A stretch of 34,325 nt of DNA from positions 1-34,325 of the forward strand of contig JAXDHR010000222.1 of the NCBI GenBank assembly GCA_034664425.1, written 5' to 3'. The notes beneath the pieces were generated by a model. That model had not been told where the DNA came from. It did not search any database and was given only the letters and a program-made list of their open reading frames with translations. The position numbers were made by a program, and so were the translations under genes. The stretch is from DATBDM01 sp034664425. GTDB lineage: Bacteria > Actinomycetota > Thermoleophilia > Solirubrobacterales > Solirubrobacteraceae. Positions 25,523 through 33,026 of the stretch are shown here, one piece after another; the stretch's first letter is position 1; every line of letters starts with the position of its first letter.

Positions 25523-26386
25523 GTGACCACCAGCGCCGCCATCGAGGTCGAGGGCCTGCGCAAGGCCTACGGCGACCACGAGGCGGTGCGCGGCGTGTCC
25601 TTCGCCGTCGAGCGCGGCGAGGTCTTCGGGCTGCTCGGGCCCAACGGCGCCGGCAAGACCACGACGGTGGAGATCCTCGAGGGCTACCGGACGCGCGACG
25701 CCGGCGCGGTACGGGTGCTCGGCCGCGACCCCAGCGAGCGCGCGCCCGCGCTGCGCGAGCGGGTCGGGATCGTGCTGCAGAGCAGCGGCACCTATCCCCA
25801 CCTGACCGTGCGTGAGACGATCGCGCACTGGGCGACGCTCTATGTGCGCCCGCGGGACGTCGAGGACGTGGTCGCGCTCGCGGGGCTCGAGGAGGCGTCC
25901 GACCGGCGCGCGCGCACCCTCTCGGGCGGCCAGGCCCGGCGGCTGGACTTCGCGCTGGCGCTGATCGGCGACCCCGAGCTGATCTTCCTCGACGAGCCGA
26001 CGACCGGCTTCGATCCCGCTGCCCGCCGGGCGGCCTGGGACACGGTCCGGACGCTGCGCGGGCTTGGCAAGACGATCCTGCTCACCACCCACTACCTCGA
26101 CGAGGCGCAGGCGCTCGCCGACCGCGTCGCGATCATCAAGGACGGCCGCGTGCTCGCCGAGGGGCCGCCCGGCGAGCTCGGCGCCGGCGCCGGGCGCTCG
26201 CGCGTCGCCTGGCGCGACGGTGCCGGCGTGCGCCACGAGCGCGAGACCGACGACCCGACCGGCCTGCTGCACGAGCTGACGGGCGCCGCGCTGGCCCGCG
26301 GCGAGCGGCTCGACGAGCTGACCGTCAGCCGGCCGAGCCTCGAGGACGTCTACCTCGAGCTCACCGCGGGGGCGCTGGCCTCGTGA
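25523..26386 (+). CDS. ABC transporter ATP-binding protein (ABC-2 exporter)
   Basis: ATPase of an ABC-2 type exporter of the DrrA/daunorubicin-like group. 287 residues from GTG 25523. Motifs: Walker A GLLGPNGAGKTTT (about 41-53), Q-loop GIVLQSSGTYPHLTV, signature RTLSGGQARRLDFALALI, Walker B LIFLDEPTTGFDP, and H-loop LLTTHYLDEA. A C-terminal regulatory tail ends with LTVSRPSLEDVYLELT, the typical DrrA-type ending. The stop overlaps the permease start as GTGA, so the two are coupled. CATGAT at 25511-25516 could be the -10. The substrate (drug, lipid or polysaccharide) is unknown. Confidence 0.94.
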   Translation: MTTSAAIEVEGLRKAYGDHEAVRGVSFAVERGEVFGLLGPNGAGKTTTVEILEGYRTRDAGAVRVLGRDPSERAPALRERVGIVLQSSGTYPHLTVRETIAHWATLYVRPRDVEDVVALAGLEEASDRRARTLSGGQARRLDFALALIGDPELIFLDEPTTGFDPAARRAAWDTVRTLRGLGKTILLTTHYLDEAQALADRVAIIKDGRVLAEGPPGELGAGAGRSRVAWRDGAGVRHERETDDPTGLLHELTGAALARGERLDELTVSRPSLEDVYLELTAGALAS

Positions 26387-27186
26387 GCGACCACGTCCTG
26401 GAGGCGGCGCGGGCGCGGCGGTCCGAGCACGCCCGGGCGGAGCGGTGGGTCGCCGCCGCGTGGCGCCAGTTCCGCCTCGAGCGCAAGATGTTCTGGCGCA
26501 ACCCGAGCGCCGCCTTCTTCAACTTCCTGCTGCCGCTCCTGCTGCTCGCGCTCTTCGGTGCCATCTTCGCGGGCGAGCGCGCCAAGCTGGACGTGATCGT
26601 CCCGGGGATCGCCGGCATGAGCGTCATGTCGGCGACCTTCATCGCGCTCGCCTACAACGTCACGCTGCTGCGCGAGCGCGGGATCCTCAAACGGTTGCGC
26701 GGCACACCGCTGCCGACCTCGGCCTGGCTGGCCGGCGTCGCCGCCAACGCGGTCGCCAACACCGTCCTGCAGCTCGGGCTGGTGATCCTCGCCGGGCGCT
26801 TCGTCTTCGGCGTGCCGTTGCCGAGCGACTGGATCGCGTTGATCGTGTTCGTCGCACTCGGCGTCGTCTGCTTCGCGGCGCTCGGCGTCGCGCTCGCCCA
26901 CGCGATCCCGAACTTCGAGTCCGCGCCGGCGTACGTGAACGCCGTGTTCATCCCGATGGTCCTGATCGCCGGCGTCTTCTACGACGAGAAGTCCGCGCCC
27001 CAGGTCCTGCGCGACGTCGCGGAGGTGCTCCCGCTCAAGCACCTGATCGACGGCATGTCGGGCGCGATGGTCCACCACCAGGGGCTCGCCGACCACGGCG
27101 TCGCGGTGCTCGTGCTCGCGCTCTGGGCCGCGGTCGGCCTCGGGCTCGCGATCCGCGGCTTCTCCTGGGAGGCGCGACGGGGCTAA
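26383..27186 (+). CDS. ABC-2 type transporter permease
   Basis: Membrane half of the exporter with the ATPase above. 267 residues from GTG 26383, with six predicted helices. A cytoplasmic amphipathic start (AAWRQFRLERKMFWRNPSAAFF) precedes the first span (FLLPLLLLALFGAIFAG). It continues with VPGIAGMSVMSATFIALAYN, a coupling region RERGILKRLRGTPLP and spans at VLQLGLVILAGRFVFG and IALIVFVALGVVCFAALGVALA. The conserved loop near FIPMVLIAGVFY and a last span LVLALWAAVGLGLAI follow. The R-G-I-L-K-R-L-R-G-T-P segment is characteristic of ABC2_membrane proteins. The stop overlaps the convergent CAP-domain gene by 4 nt. Confidence 0.93.
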   Translation: MSDHVLEAARARRSEHARAERWVAAAWRQFRLERKMFWRNPSAAFFNFLLPLLLLALFGAIFAGERAKLDVIVPGIAGMSVMSATFIALAYNVTLLRERGILKRLRGTPLPTSAWLAGVAANAVANTVLQLGLVILAGRFVFGVPLPSDWIALIVFVALGVVCFAALGVALAHAIPNFESAPAYVNAVFIPMVLIAGVFYDEKSAPQVLRDVAEVLPLKHLIDGMSGAMVHHQGLADHGVAVLVLALWAAVGLGLAIRGFSWEARRG

Positions 27187-27806
27187 CTCAGCCCCGCGTC
27201 GAGCACCCAGGTGCCGCCGCGGCAGCCGCCCGGCGCGCGGTCCCAGACGCCCACTCCGGCGTCGCGGTAGAGCGGCGAGAGCAGGATCGCGCGATGCATC
27301 GGGCTGGCGAGCCAGCTGCGCACCGTCGCGCGCGGCCGTGCCCGCCTACCGCAGCCCCAGGCGAGCGCCTCGCCGTAGGCCGTTCCGCTCCAGCCTGCCG
27401 CCCGCAGGCGCGCGAGAACGTCGGGGCCGCCGGCGCGCACGTGCGCGAAGTAGTGCCGGCGAACCAAGTCGGCCGCCTGGCGACCGGCAGCACGGCGCAA
27501 CGGCGGGTCGATCGCCCAGGGCCGCAGGCCGTGGGCCACCCGGGCCCGGTTGATCGCGCACAGCAGCGCGGCACGAGCGCGGCGGTGGCCCACGCGCGCC
27601 GGGCGCCGGCGCGCGTCGGGGCAGCTCCGGCTCCCGCTGCTCCCGCCGTTTCCGGCGCCGGGCAGCAGGGAGACCGGGTCGATCGGCACGGTCGCCCCGC
27701 CGGCGGTGCCGGCGCCAAGTCCCGCGGTCGCGCCGCACGCGAGCAGCGCCGTGATGGCGACGCGCGATCGGACGCGGGTACGGCTCCGGCTGCTGGCGCG
27801 CGGCAT
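27183..27806 (-). CDS. Secreted CAP/SCP-domain protein
   Basis: Exported protein with a CAP (SCP/PR1-like) domain, role unknown; bacterial members are often cell-surface or wall-associated. 207 residues. A long basic N-terminus (MPRASSRSRTRVRSR) precedes the hydrophobic signal (VAITALLACGATAGLGAG). A Gly/Ser/Pro-rich linker follows, then the CAP domain from about residue 78: LLCAINRARVAHGLRPWAID, HYFAHVRAGGPDVLARLRAAG, YGEALAWGCG, and the closing SWLASPMHRAILLSPLYRDAGVGVW. The CAP cavity His residues (HYFAH, and MHRA) and Glu (GEALAWG) are present. A ribosome-binding site GGGGAGGA sits 8 nt before the ATG at 27806. Upstream is a structured leader. Confidence 0.88.
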   Translation of the reverse strand: MPRASSRSRTRVRSRVAITALLACGATAGLGAGTAGGATVPIDPVSLLPGAGNGGSSGSRSCPDARRRPARVGHRRARAALLCAINRARVAHGLRPWAIDPPLRRAAGRQAADLVRRHYFAHVRAGGPDVLARLRAAGWSGTAYGEALAWGCGRRARPRATVRSWLASPMHRAILLSPLYRDAGVGVWDRAPGGCRGGTWVLDAGLS

Positions 27807-27860
27807 GACGGCGTCCTCCCCTGTGGACGGGCCGATGACGGTGCGACGGTGCGCACTGGA

Positions 27861-27934
27861 GGTCCCCGCGGCGCGGGGACCGGCTCCCGCCGGCTCGGTA
27901 CCCCGCCTCAGCCGGGCTCAGTCACGAATGTGAC
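27861..27934 (-). promoter_or_regulatory. Structured leader with mutually exclusive stems, before the CAP gene
   Basis: Read on the minus strand, three segments follow each other: GCGGGGTACC (27906-27897), GGTCCCCGC (27881-27873) and GCGGGGACC (27869-27861). The middle one can pair with the first (9 bp with one bulged T) or with the last (9 bp, 3-nt loop), but not both. A small hairpin GTCAC-GAAT-GTGAC lies at 27934-27921. The last stem ends 54 nt before the ATG. The arrangement fits an attenuator or riboswitch, but no known riboswitch consensus was matched and there is no T-tract. Confidence 0.35.
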
Positions 27935-27945
27935 GCCGGCCGCTC

Positions 27946-28563
27946 TCAGGCGACGACGAACGCCGCCGGCGGCGTGCCGATGATTTCGGCGGGCACGCGC
28001 CGCAGCTCCGAGCGCTCCCACACGGGGCGCGTGAGGCCGAAGACCACGACGTCGTGCACCTGGTCGCCGTGGCGGTGCCACGCGGCGAGGGTGCCCTCGC
28101 GCCGGAAGCCGATGCGTTCGAGCGAGACGAGCATGCGGCCGTTGCGCCGGTTCGCCCAAGCGGTCAGGCGGTCGAGGCCGAGGTGCTCGAACCCGAGTGC
28201 GGCGACGAGCGCCTTCGCCTCGAAGTTCGCGCCGCTCCCCCACCAGCGATGCCCGAACCACGACCCGACCGTGGCGCGGCGGTCACGGCGCGAGAGCTCG
28301 CTGAGGCCCGTGACCCCGATCGGACCGTCCTCGCGGTGGACGACGAGCAGATCGAGCTGCTCACCGCGCTCGCGCTGCTCGGCGAGGCCGGCGATGTACG
28401 CCCGGGGCTGCTCGAGCGAGGTGTATGGACCCCACGAGAAGTAGCGTGTGACCGCGGGGTCCGAGGCGAGCTCGAGCAGCGCGGGCGCGTCGTCGGGCGT
28501 GGCGTACCGGAGCGTCAGGACCGGGCCACGGACCTCCAGATCGGCGGGGGCGGAGTCGGCCAC
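27946..28563 (-). CDS. GNAT family N-acetyltransferase
   Basis: Acetyl-CoA-dependent acetyltransferase of the RimJ/RimL-like GNAT group. 205 residues from GTG 28563, supported by TACCAT 8 nt upstream; an in-frame GTG at 28608 would extend it by 15 residues. The fold is clear: TLRYATPDDAPALLELASDP at the start, then YFSWGPYTSLEQPRAYI, DGPIGVTGLSELSRRDRRAT, and the acetyl-CoA region SWFGHRWWGSGANFEAKALV. The family's LTAWANRRNGRMLVSLERIG, GFRREGTLAAWHRHGD and DVVVFGLTRPVW follow. The substrate (ribosomal protein N-terminus or small molecule) is not determined. The CAP gene lies downstream on the same strand after a 139-nt gap. Confidence 0.9.
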   Translation of the reverse strand: MADSAPADLEVRGPVLTLRYATPDDAPALLELASDPAVTRYFSWGPYTSLEQPRAYIAGLAEQRERGEQLDLLVVHREDGPIGVTGLSELSRRDRRATVGSWFGHRWWGSGANFEAKALVAALGFEHLGLDRLTAWANRRNGRMLVSLERIGFRREGTLAAWHRHGDQVHDVVVFGLTRPVWERSELRRVPAEIIGTPPAAFVVA

Positions 28564-28571
28564 GGGGCGCG

Positions 28572-28577
28572 ATGGTA
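28572..28577 (-). promoter_or_regulatory. -10 box TACCAT of the GNAT gene
   Basis: TACCAT on the minus strand ends 8 nt before GTG 28563; a leaderless start. Confidence 0.45.
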
Positions 28578-28609
28578 GCCGGGGACGATCCCCCGCCCTC
28601 ACCGCCACC

Positions 28610-28718
28610 TTGAACGGGCTCTGACCCCGCTTAGGCGCGGTTCAACCTAAAGGGGCCTGGCCCCACTTAGGTGGGGTCTACAACTTAAAGGGGCCTGGCC
28701 CCACTTAGGTGGGGTTTA
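28610..28718. repeat. Three tandem palindromic repeat units of about 37 bp
   Basis: Units 2 and 3 share a 30-nt identical core (28648-28677 and 28686-28715) spaced 38 nt, with near-identity extending to both sides. Each unit can fold as GGGGC-CTG-GCCCC or as CCCCAC-TTAG-GTGGGG, which share the same C-run. Unit 1 (28610-28645) is a diverged copy with the core ACCCCGCTTAGGCGCGGT. The array fills the gap between the GNAT and sulfotransferase promoters. It looks like a REP-type interspersed element; no other copy was seen in this window. Confidence 0.75.
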
Positions 28719-28756
28719 GGTGCGTCGACAGGCGCCCTCCGCCCGGGATCCGCGTC

Positions 28757-28762
28757 TAGCAT
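28757..28762 (+). promoter_or_regulatory. -10 box TAGCAT of the sulfotransferase gene
   Basis: TAGCAT ends 10 nt before ATG 28773, directly downstream of the repeat array. Confidence 0.45.
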
Positions 28763-28772
28763 CCGCCGCCGC

Positions 28773-29774
28773 ATGGCGTCCCCCGTCTTCATCGTCGGCA
28801 ACGATCGCTCCGGCACGACGATGCTGCGACTGATCCTCGACCGCGGGCCGGACATCGCGATCCCGCCCGAATCGATGTTCCTGACCGACCTCGCCGACCG
28901 CGGCGCGGACGGCGGCCCCCGCACCCCCGAGGCGGTGCGCGCGCTCGTGACCGAGGTCTGGCGCCATCCCAAGGTCCGCCTCTGGCAGCTTCCGGACGAC
29001 CCGCCGGCGCCGCCGCCCGGCCTGACCGGGACGGACGCCTACCGCTTCGCGGTCGAGGCGCCGTTCCGCGCCTACGCAGCACGCCAGGGCAAGCCCGGCT
29101 GGGGCGACAAGACCCCGCACTACGTCCATCACGTCGACGCGCTGCTCGAGGTCTGGCCCGACGCGCGCTTCGTCGTGCTGGTCCGTGACGGCCGCGACGT
29201 CGCCCTCTCGCTCAAGCGGATGCCCTTCGGCCCCAACAACGCCTGGGCCGCCGGCTCCTGGTGGGCGCGCGGCATCCGCGCCGGGATCGACGCCGAGCGC
29301 CGCCATCCCCAGCAGGTCCGGACCGTCCGCTACGAGGATCTGGTCGCCGACCCGGACCGCGAGGTCCGGGCGCTCTGCGCCTTCCTCGAGCTCACCTACC
29401 AGCCGCAGATGCTCGACCTCGCGCACGCGGACCGCTCGCGCGTCGTCGCCGACCAGACCGCGTGGTTCCCGCGGCTGTTCGAGGGGATCAACACGCGCTC
29501 CGCCGGCCGCTGGCAGACGGAGATGTCCGAGCGCGACCAGCGTCTCTTCACCCTGCACGCCCGCGCGGAGCTCGAGGCGCTCGGCTACCCCGTCGCCGAC
29601 GGCACCGTCACGGTCTCCGAGCGGCGCGCGAACTGGTACCGGCGCCAGAACCAGCTGATGCGCAACGTGAATTTCGTGCGACTGCGGGTCTTCCAGGAGC
29701 ACGGGCGCGAGCTGCGCTTCGCGCTCGCCCGCCGGCTCGGCGACCCGCTGCGCCGTCAGCGCGCGGCGCGGTAG
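28773..29774 (+). CDS. PAPS-dependent sulfotransferase family protein
   Basis: Transfers sulfate from PAPS to an acceptor, probably a glycan or lipid. 333 residues. The 5'-phosphosulfate loop is FIVGNDRSGTTMLRLIL (about 6-22) and the 3'-phosphate site is ARFVVLVRDGRDVALSLKRM (about 131-150). YEDLVADPDREVRALCAFLE is the typical late motif. The sequence from NTRSAGRWQTEMSERDQRLF to the C-terminal basic helix is family-typical. There is no signal peptide, so it is cytoplasmic or peripheral. It overlaps the convergent FemAB-like gene by 19 nt; the two may serve surface polymer modification, but that is only proximity. The acceptor cannot be predicted. Confidence 0.9.
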   Translation: MASPVFIVGNDRSGTTMLRLILDRGPDIAIPPESMFLTDLADRGADGGPRTPEAVRALVTEVWRHPKVRLWQLPDDPPAPPPGLTGTDAYRFAVEAPFRAYAARQGKPGWGDKTPHYVHHVDALLEVWPDARFVVLVRDGRDVALSLKRMPFGPNNAWAAGSWWARGIRAGIDAERRHPQQVRTVRYEDLVADPDREVRALCAFLELTYQPQMLDLAHADRSRVVADQTAWFPRLFEGINTRSAGRWQTEMSERDQRLFTLHARAELEALGYPVADGTVTVSERRANWYRRQNQLMRNVNFVRLRVFQEHGRELRFALARRLGDPLRRQRAAR

Positions 29775-30748
29775 GCGGGGAAGAACCCCGCCCAGTCGAC
29801 CTCCGGCGAGCCGGTCAGCTCGGCGTAGGCCGCCGGGTCGTGCAGCGCCTTCCCGACCGCCGCCGGGCGCAGCCCGCCGGGCGCGAAGCGCAGCTTGTAT
29901 TGCAGCAGCGAATCGTCGCGACCGCCGACGCCGCCGCCGAGGTGCAGCACGGAGTAGCCGCGCTCCTGCCCCCACTCGGCGAGCCGGAAGAGCGCCAGGT
30001 GCGACGCGCCGGAACGCCCCGCGCCGTCGACCGAGCCGCCGAGGTGGTAGTGCAGCCACGGCGGCTCCCCCATCCCCAGCATGCTCGCGACGAGCCGCCC
30101 CTCGGCGAGCACGTCGGAGCGCACCAGGGGCACATGCTCGAGCAGCCCGCGCCAGTAGCCGGAGCCGAACCGGTAGAAGTCCGACGCGCCCGCGCGGCGC
30201 ATCGTCTGCTCGTAGACCGCGGCGAAGTCGTCGAGCCGCTCGGGAGCCTCGACGATGCGCGTCTCGAGCCCCGCCCCGAGCGCCTTGCGGACGACGCGCC
30301 GGTGGTGGCGGTGCATGCGCGGCAGCAGCTCGCCGGCAGCGAGGGCCCAGGCCACGGTCCCGTCGAGGTCGATGCGGTGAAACCCCGTCGCCGCCGCCAG
30401 CTCCTGGTTGGCGAACAGCGGGTGGTAGAGCACGAAGCTCGTCACGGCGCCGCGCCGCGCGCACCATGCCGCGTAGGCGTCGGCGAACGCGGCCACGGGT
30501 GGCGACCCGCCGAGGGCGACCGGCCCGCCGTACCCGTAGGGCGTGACGACATCGACCGGGTGCTCGCGCAGCAGCAGCGGGAAGATCACGTCGCCGCCGT
30601 CGCCGGCCAGGTGCAGGAGCGTGGGCGTCCCTCCGGCGAGGGCGGCCGAGGCTTCGAGGTACCCGCGCGTGCAGTAGACGTCGGTCACGCCGAGATCGCG
30701 GAGTGCCGCGTCCCAGCGGCTCGTTTCGATCTCGCGCAGCTCCGGCAA
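29756..30748 (-). CDS. FemAB/GNAT-like acyltransferase (Acetyltransf_6 type)
   Basis: Protein of the double-GNAT group related to FemAB peptidyltransferases and exopolysaccharide-associated acyltransferases. 330 residues starting at TTG 30748, which is fixed by TAGGCT 7 nt upstream. The N-terminal half has VYCTRGYLEASAALAGG, FPLLLREHPVDVVTPYGYGG and the helix MHRHHRRVVRKALGAGLETR, a basic motif common in this group. The C-terminal half has YEQTMRRAGASDFYRFG, ASMLGMGEPPWLHYHLGGS and HLGGGVGGRDDSLLQYKLRF, the closing acyl-donor region. It likely transfers an aminoacyl or acyl group to a cell-surface precursor. There are no membrane segments. Confidence 0.82.
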   Translation of the reverse strand: MPELREIETSRWDAALRDLGVTDVYCTRGYLEASAALAGGTPTLLHLAGDGGDVIFPLLLREHPVDVVTPYGYGGPVALGGSPPVAAFADAYAAWCARRGAVTSFVLYHPLFANQELAAATGFHRIDLDGTVAWALAAGELLPRMHRHHRRVVRKALGAGLETRIVEAPERLDDFAAVYEQTMRRAGASDFYRFGSGYWRGLLEHVPLVRSDVLAEGRLVASMLGMGEPPWLHYHLGGSVDGAGRSGASHLALFRLAEWGQERGYSVLHLGGGVGGRDDSLLQYKLRFAPGGLRPAAVGKALHDPAAYAELTGSPEVDWAGFFPAYRAAR

Positions 30749-30755
30749 CCGCGCG

Positions 30756-30761
30756 AGCCTA
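30756..30761 (-). promoter_or_regulatory. -10 box TAGGCT of the FemAB-like gene
   Basis: TAGGCT on the minus strand ends 7 nt before TTG 30748, giving unusual support to a TTG start by leaderless spacing. Confidence 0.5.
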
Positions 30762-30775
30762 GCGACCGCCCGCGC

Positions 30776-30946
30776 TCAGGAGTCCATCGCGTCGTAGGCC
30801 TCGCTCGCCACGACCTCCGCGAGCTCGTCCGAGTCGAGGTCCTGTTCGTGCTCGGAGCGCATGTGCGCGCCGAGCCGGCGCGCGAGCTCCCCGTCGTCGG
30901 CGGCCGTGACCGTCTCGCCGCACACGTCGCATTCGATCGTCCGCAT
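30776..30946 (-). CDS. 56-residue zinc-finger-like protein
   Basis: Short gene that follows the molybdenum subunit by 13 nt on the same strand. ATG 30946 is preceded by AGGGAGG with a 5-nt gap, a strong ribosome-binding site. The protein begins MRTIECDVCGETVTAADD. It has a C-x2-C pair (Cys6, Cys9) and a H-x4-H pair in LGAHMRSEHEQ, which would make one C2H2-type zinc site in a layout reminiscent of the DUF1059 family. The C-terminal half is acidic (DLDSDELAEVVASEAYDAMDS). It is likely cotranscribed with the oxidoreductase operon. A role in cofactor or enzyme maturation is only a guess. Confidence 0.8.
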   Translation of the reverse strand: MRTIECDVCGETVTAADDGELARRLGAHMRSEHEQDLDSDELAEVVASEAYDAMDS

Positions 30947-30959
30947 GTCGCCTCCCTGT

Positions 30960-33026
30960 CTAGAACTGCCCCAGCAGCCGCTCGAGCCGGATCGGGAGCG
31001 TGCGCACGCGCACGCCGGTCGCGTGGTGGACGGCGTTCGCCACCGCGGCGGCGGTGCCGACGATCCCGATCTCGCCGATGCCCTTCGACCCCATCGGGTT
31101 GAGCCGCCCGTCCTCCTCGTCGATCCACGCCGCCTCGATGTCGGCGACGTCGGCGCACGCGGGGACGTGGTACTGGGCGAGGTCGTGGTTGAGGTAGTCG
31201 CCGAACTCCCGATCCATCGTGCTCTCCTCGTGCAGCGCCATGCCCAGTCCCATCGTCATGCCGCCGATCAACTGCGACCGCGCCGTGCGGGGATTGATGA
31301 TCCGCCCGGCGGCGAAGACGCCGAGCACGCGCGGGGTGCGCACCTCGCCGGTGTCCGCGTCGACCCAGGCCTCGACGAACTGCGCGCCGAAGGCGTGGCG
31401 GGAGAGCTCCTCGAGCCGCTCGACGTCGTCCGCGGTGTCGTAGCTCGCCTCGTCGCCACGTCCCGCCAGGAGCGCCTCGCACGCGCCGACGACGGCGGAG
31501 CCCCATGAGCTCGTGCCGGACGAGCCTCCGGCGACCGAGGCGCGCGGGAAGTCCGAGTCGCCGATCGCCACGTGCACCTTCTCGATGCCGACGCCGAGCG
31601 CGTCGGCGGCGATCTGGGTGAGCACGGTCCGCGCGCCCGTGCCGATGTCCGCCGCGGCGACCTGCACGTCGAAGCCGCCGTCGTGGCGTCGCCGGACGCG
31701 TGCCTGCGACGGCTGCCGGTAGGTCGGATACACGGACGCGGCGACGCCGGTGCCGATCCGCCAGCGGCCCGACCGGCGGACGCCCGGCGCCGGATCGCGA
31801 TCGGCCCAGCCGAAGCGCTCGGCGCCCTCGCGCAGGCACGCGACGAGGTTGCGCGAGCTGAACGGGATCCCCTTCTCGGGGTCCTGCCGGGGCTCGTTGC
31901 GCAGCCGCAGGTCGATCGGGTCCAGACCGACCGCGATCGCCAGCTCGTCGATCGCCGACTCGAGCGCGAACATGCCAGGGCACTCGCCCGGCGCGCGCAT
32001 CCACGACGGCGTCGGCACGTCGAGCGCGGCCAGCCGGTGGGTCGTGCGCCGGTTCGGCGCCGCGTACATCATCCGGGTCGCGACCGCGGTCTGCTCGGCG
32101 AACTCGCGCACGGTCGAGGTCTGCTCCTCGACGTCGTGGGTGATCGCGGAGAGCCGGCCGTCGCGGTCGGCGCCGAGCCCGAGGTGCTGGATCGTCGGTG
32201 TGCGGTACCCGGTGATCGAGAACATCTGCTGGCGGGTGACCGCGAGCTTGACCGGGCGACCGCTCGCCTTCGCCGCCAGCGCAGCGAGCACCACGTTGGG
32301 CCGGATCGTCCCCTTGGAGCCGAAGCCGCCGCCGATGTGCTCGGAGCTGACGCGCACGCGCGCCGGGTCCAGCTCGAACAGCCGGGCCAGCGTGTCGCGG
32401 GCCGCGGCGACCCCCTGCGAGGAGTCCCAGACAACCAGGTCTCCGCCGTCCCAGCGCGCGACCGAGGCGTGCGGCTCCATCGGGTTGTTGTGGAACGCCG
32501 GCGTCGCGTAGGTCTCGCGCACGGTGACCGCGGCCGCGGCCAGAGCTCCGTCCGGATCCCCCTGCACGGTGTCGGTCTCGAAGGCCGGGTTGACCTTGTC
32601 GGGCTTGTAGAGGCGCGGATGGCCTGCGCGCAGCTCGACGTCGTGCTCCTCGGCGTCGAAGGCGAACGCGACGAGCCGCTCGCCCTCGCGGGCGGCCTCG
32701 AGGCTCTCGGCGAGTACCGCGGCGACGATCTGACCGCGGTAGGCGACACCGTTGGACTGCAGGACGAGGAGCTCGCCGTCGGGGACCTCGCCCAGGCGCG
32801 GGGCGTTCTCGTGCGTGAGCACGGTGACGACGCCGTCGACGGCGAGCGCGGCGCTCGCGTCGATCGAGCGGATCCGCCCGCGGGCGATCGGGGACTGGAC
32901 GATCGCGGCGTAGAGGGCACCCTCCTGCCCGTGCTCGAAGGCGTACCGGGCCTCGCCCGTGACCTTGAGGTGTGACTCGATGCGCTCGAGCGGGGCGCCG
33001 ACGGCCCGGGTCACCGTGCCGGTCAT
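30960..33026 (-). CDS. Molybdenum-binding subunit of a PaoC/xanthine-dehydrogenase-family oxidoreductase
   Basis: Catalytic subunit carrying the molybdopterin cytosine dinucleotide cofactor, which hydroxylates aldehydes or N-heterocycles. 688 residues from ATG 33026. The N-terminal ald_Xan_dh domain starts GAPLERIESHLKVTGEARY. FHNNPMEPHASVARWDGGDL and EHIGGGFGSKG bind the cofactor region. SWMRAPGECPG holds the Arg typical of the PaoC/aldehyde oxidase type. The C-terminal catalytic Glu is in GSKGIGEIGIVG. Its ATG overlaps the FAD-subunit stop as ATGA. Length and the RAPGE motif favour the E. coli PaoC (YagR) type of aldehyde oxidase over classic xanthine dehydrogenase. The natural substrate is unknown. 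Confidence 0.93.
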   Translation of the reverse strand: MTGTVTRAVGAPLERIESHLKVTGEARYAFEHGQEGALYAAIVQSPIARGRIRSIDASAALAVDGVVTVLTHENAPRLGEVPDGELLVLQSNGVAYRGQIVAAVLAESLEAAREGERLVAFAFDAEEHDVELRAGHPRLYKPDKVNPAFETDTVQGDPDGALAAAAVTVRETYATPAFHNNPMEPHASVARWDGGDLVVWDSSQGVAAARDTLARLFELDPARVRVSSEHIGGGFGSKGTIRPNVVLAALAAKASGRPVKLAVTRQQMFSITGYRTPTIQHLGLGADRDGRLSAITHDVEEQTSTVREFAEQTAVATRMMYAAPNRRTTHRLAALDVPTPSWMRAPGECPGMFALESAIDELAIAVGLDPIDLRLRNEPRQDPEKGIPFSSRNLVACLREGAERFGWADRDPAPGVRRSGRWRIGTGVAASVYPTYRQPSQARVRRRHDGGFDVQVAAADIGTGARTVLTQIAADALGVGIEKVHVAIGDSDFPRASVAGGSSGTSSWGSAVVGACEALLAGRGDEASYDTADDVERLEELSRHAFGAQFVEAWVDADTGEVRTPRVLGVFAAGRIINPRTARSQLIGGMTMGLGMALHEESTMDREFGDYLNHDLAQYHVPACADVADIEAAWIDEEDGRLNPMGSKGIGEIGIVGTAAAVANAVHHATGVRVRTLPIRLERLLGQF

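Noticed and set aside
27861..27934. Known riboswitch (cyclic di-AMP ydaO or cobalamin class)
   Set aside because: GC-rich stems are present but the invariant single-stranded segments of those classes are not.
28610..28718. CRISPR array
   Set aside because: Only three units, palindromic and nearly contiguous, with no unique spacers and no cas genes.
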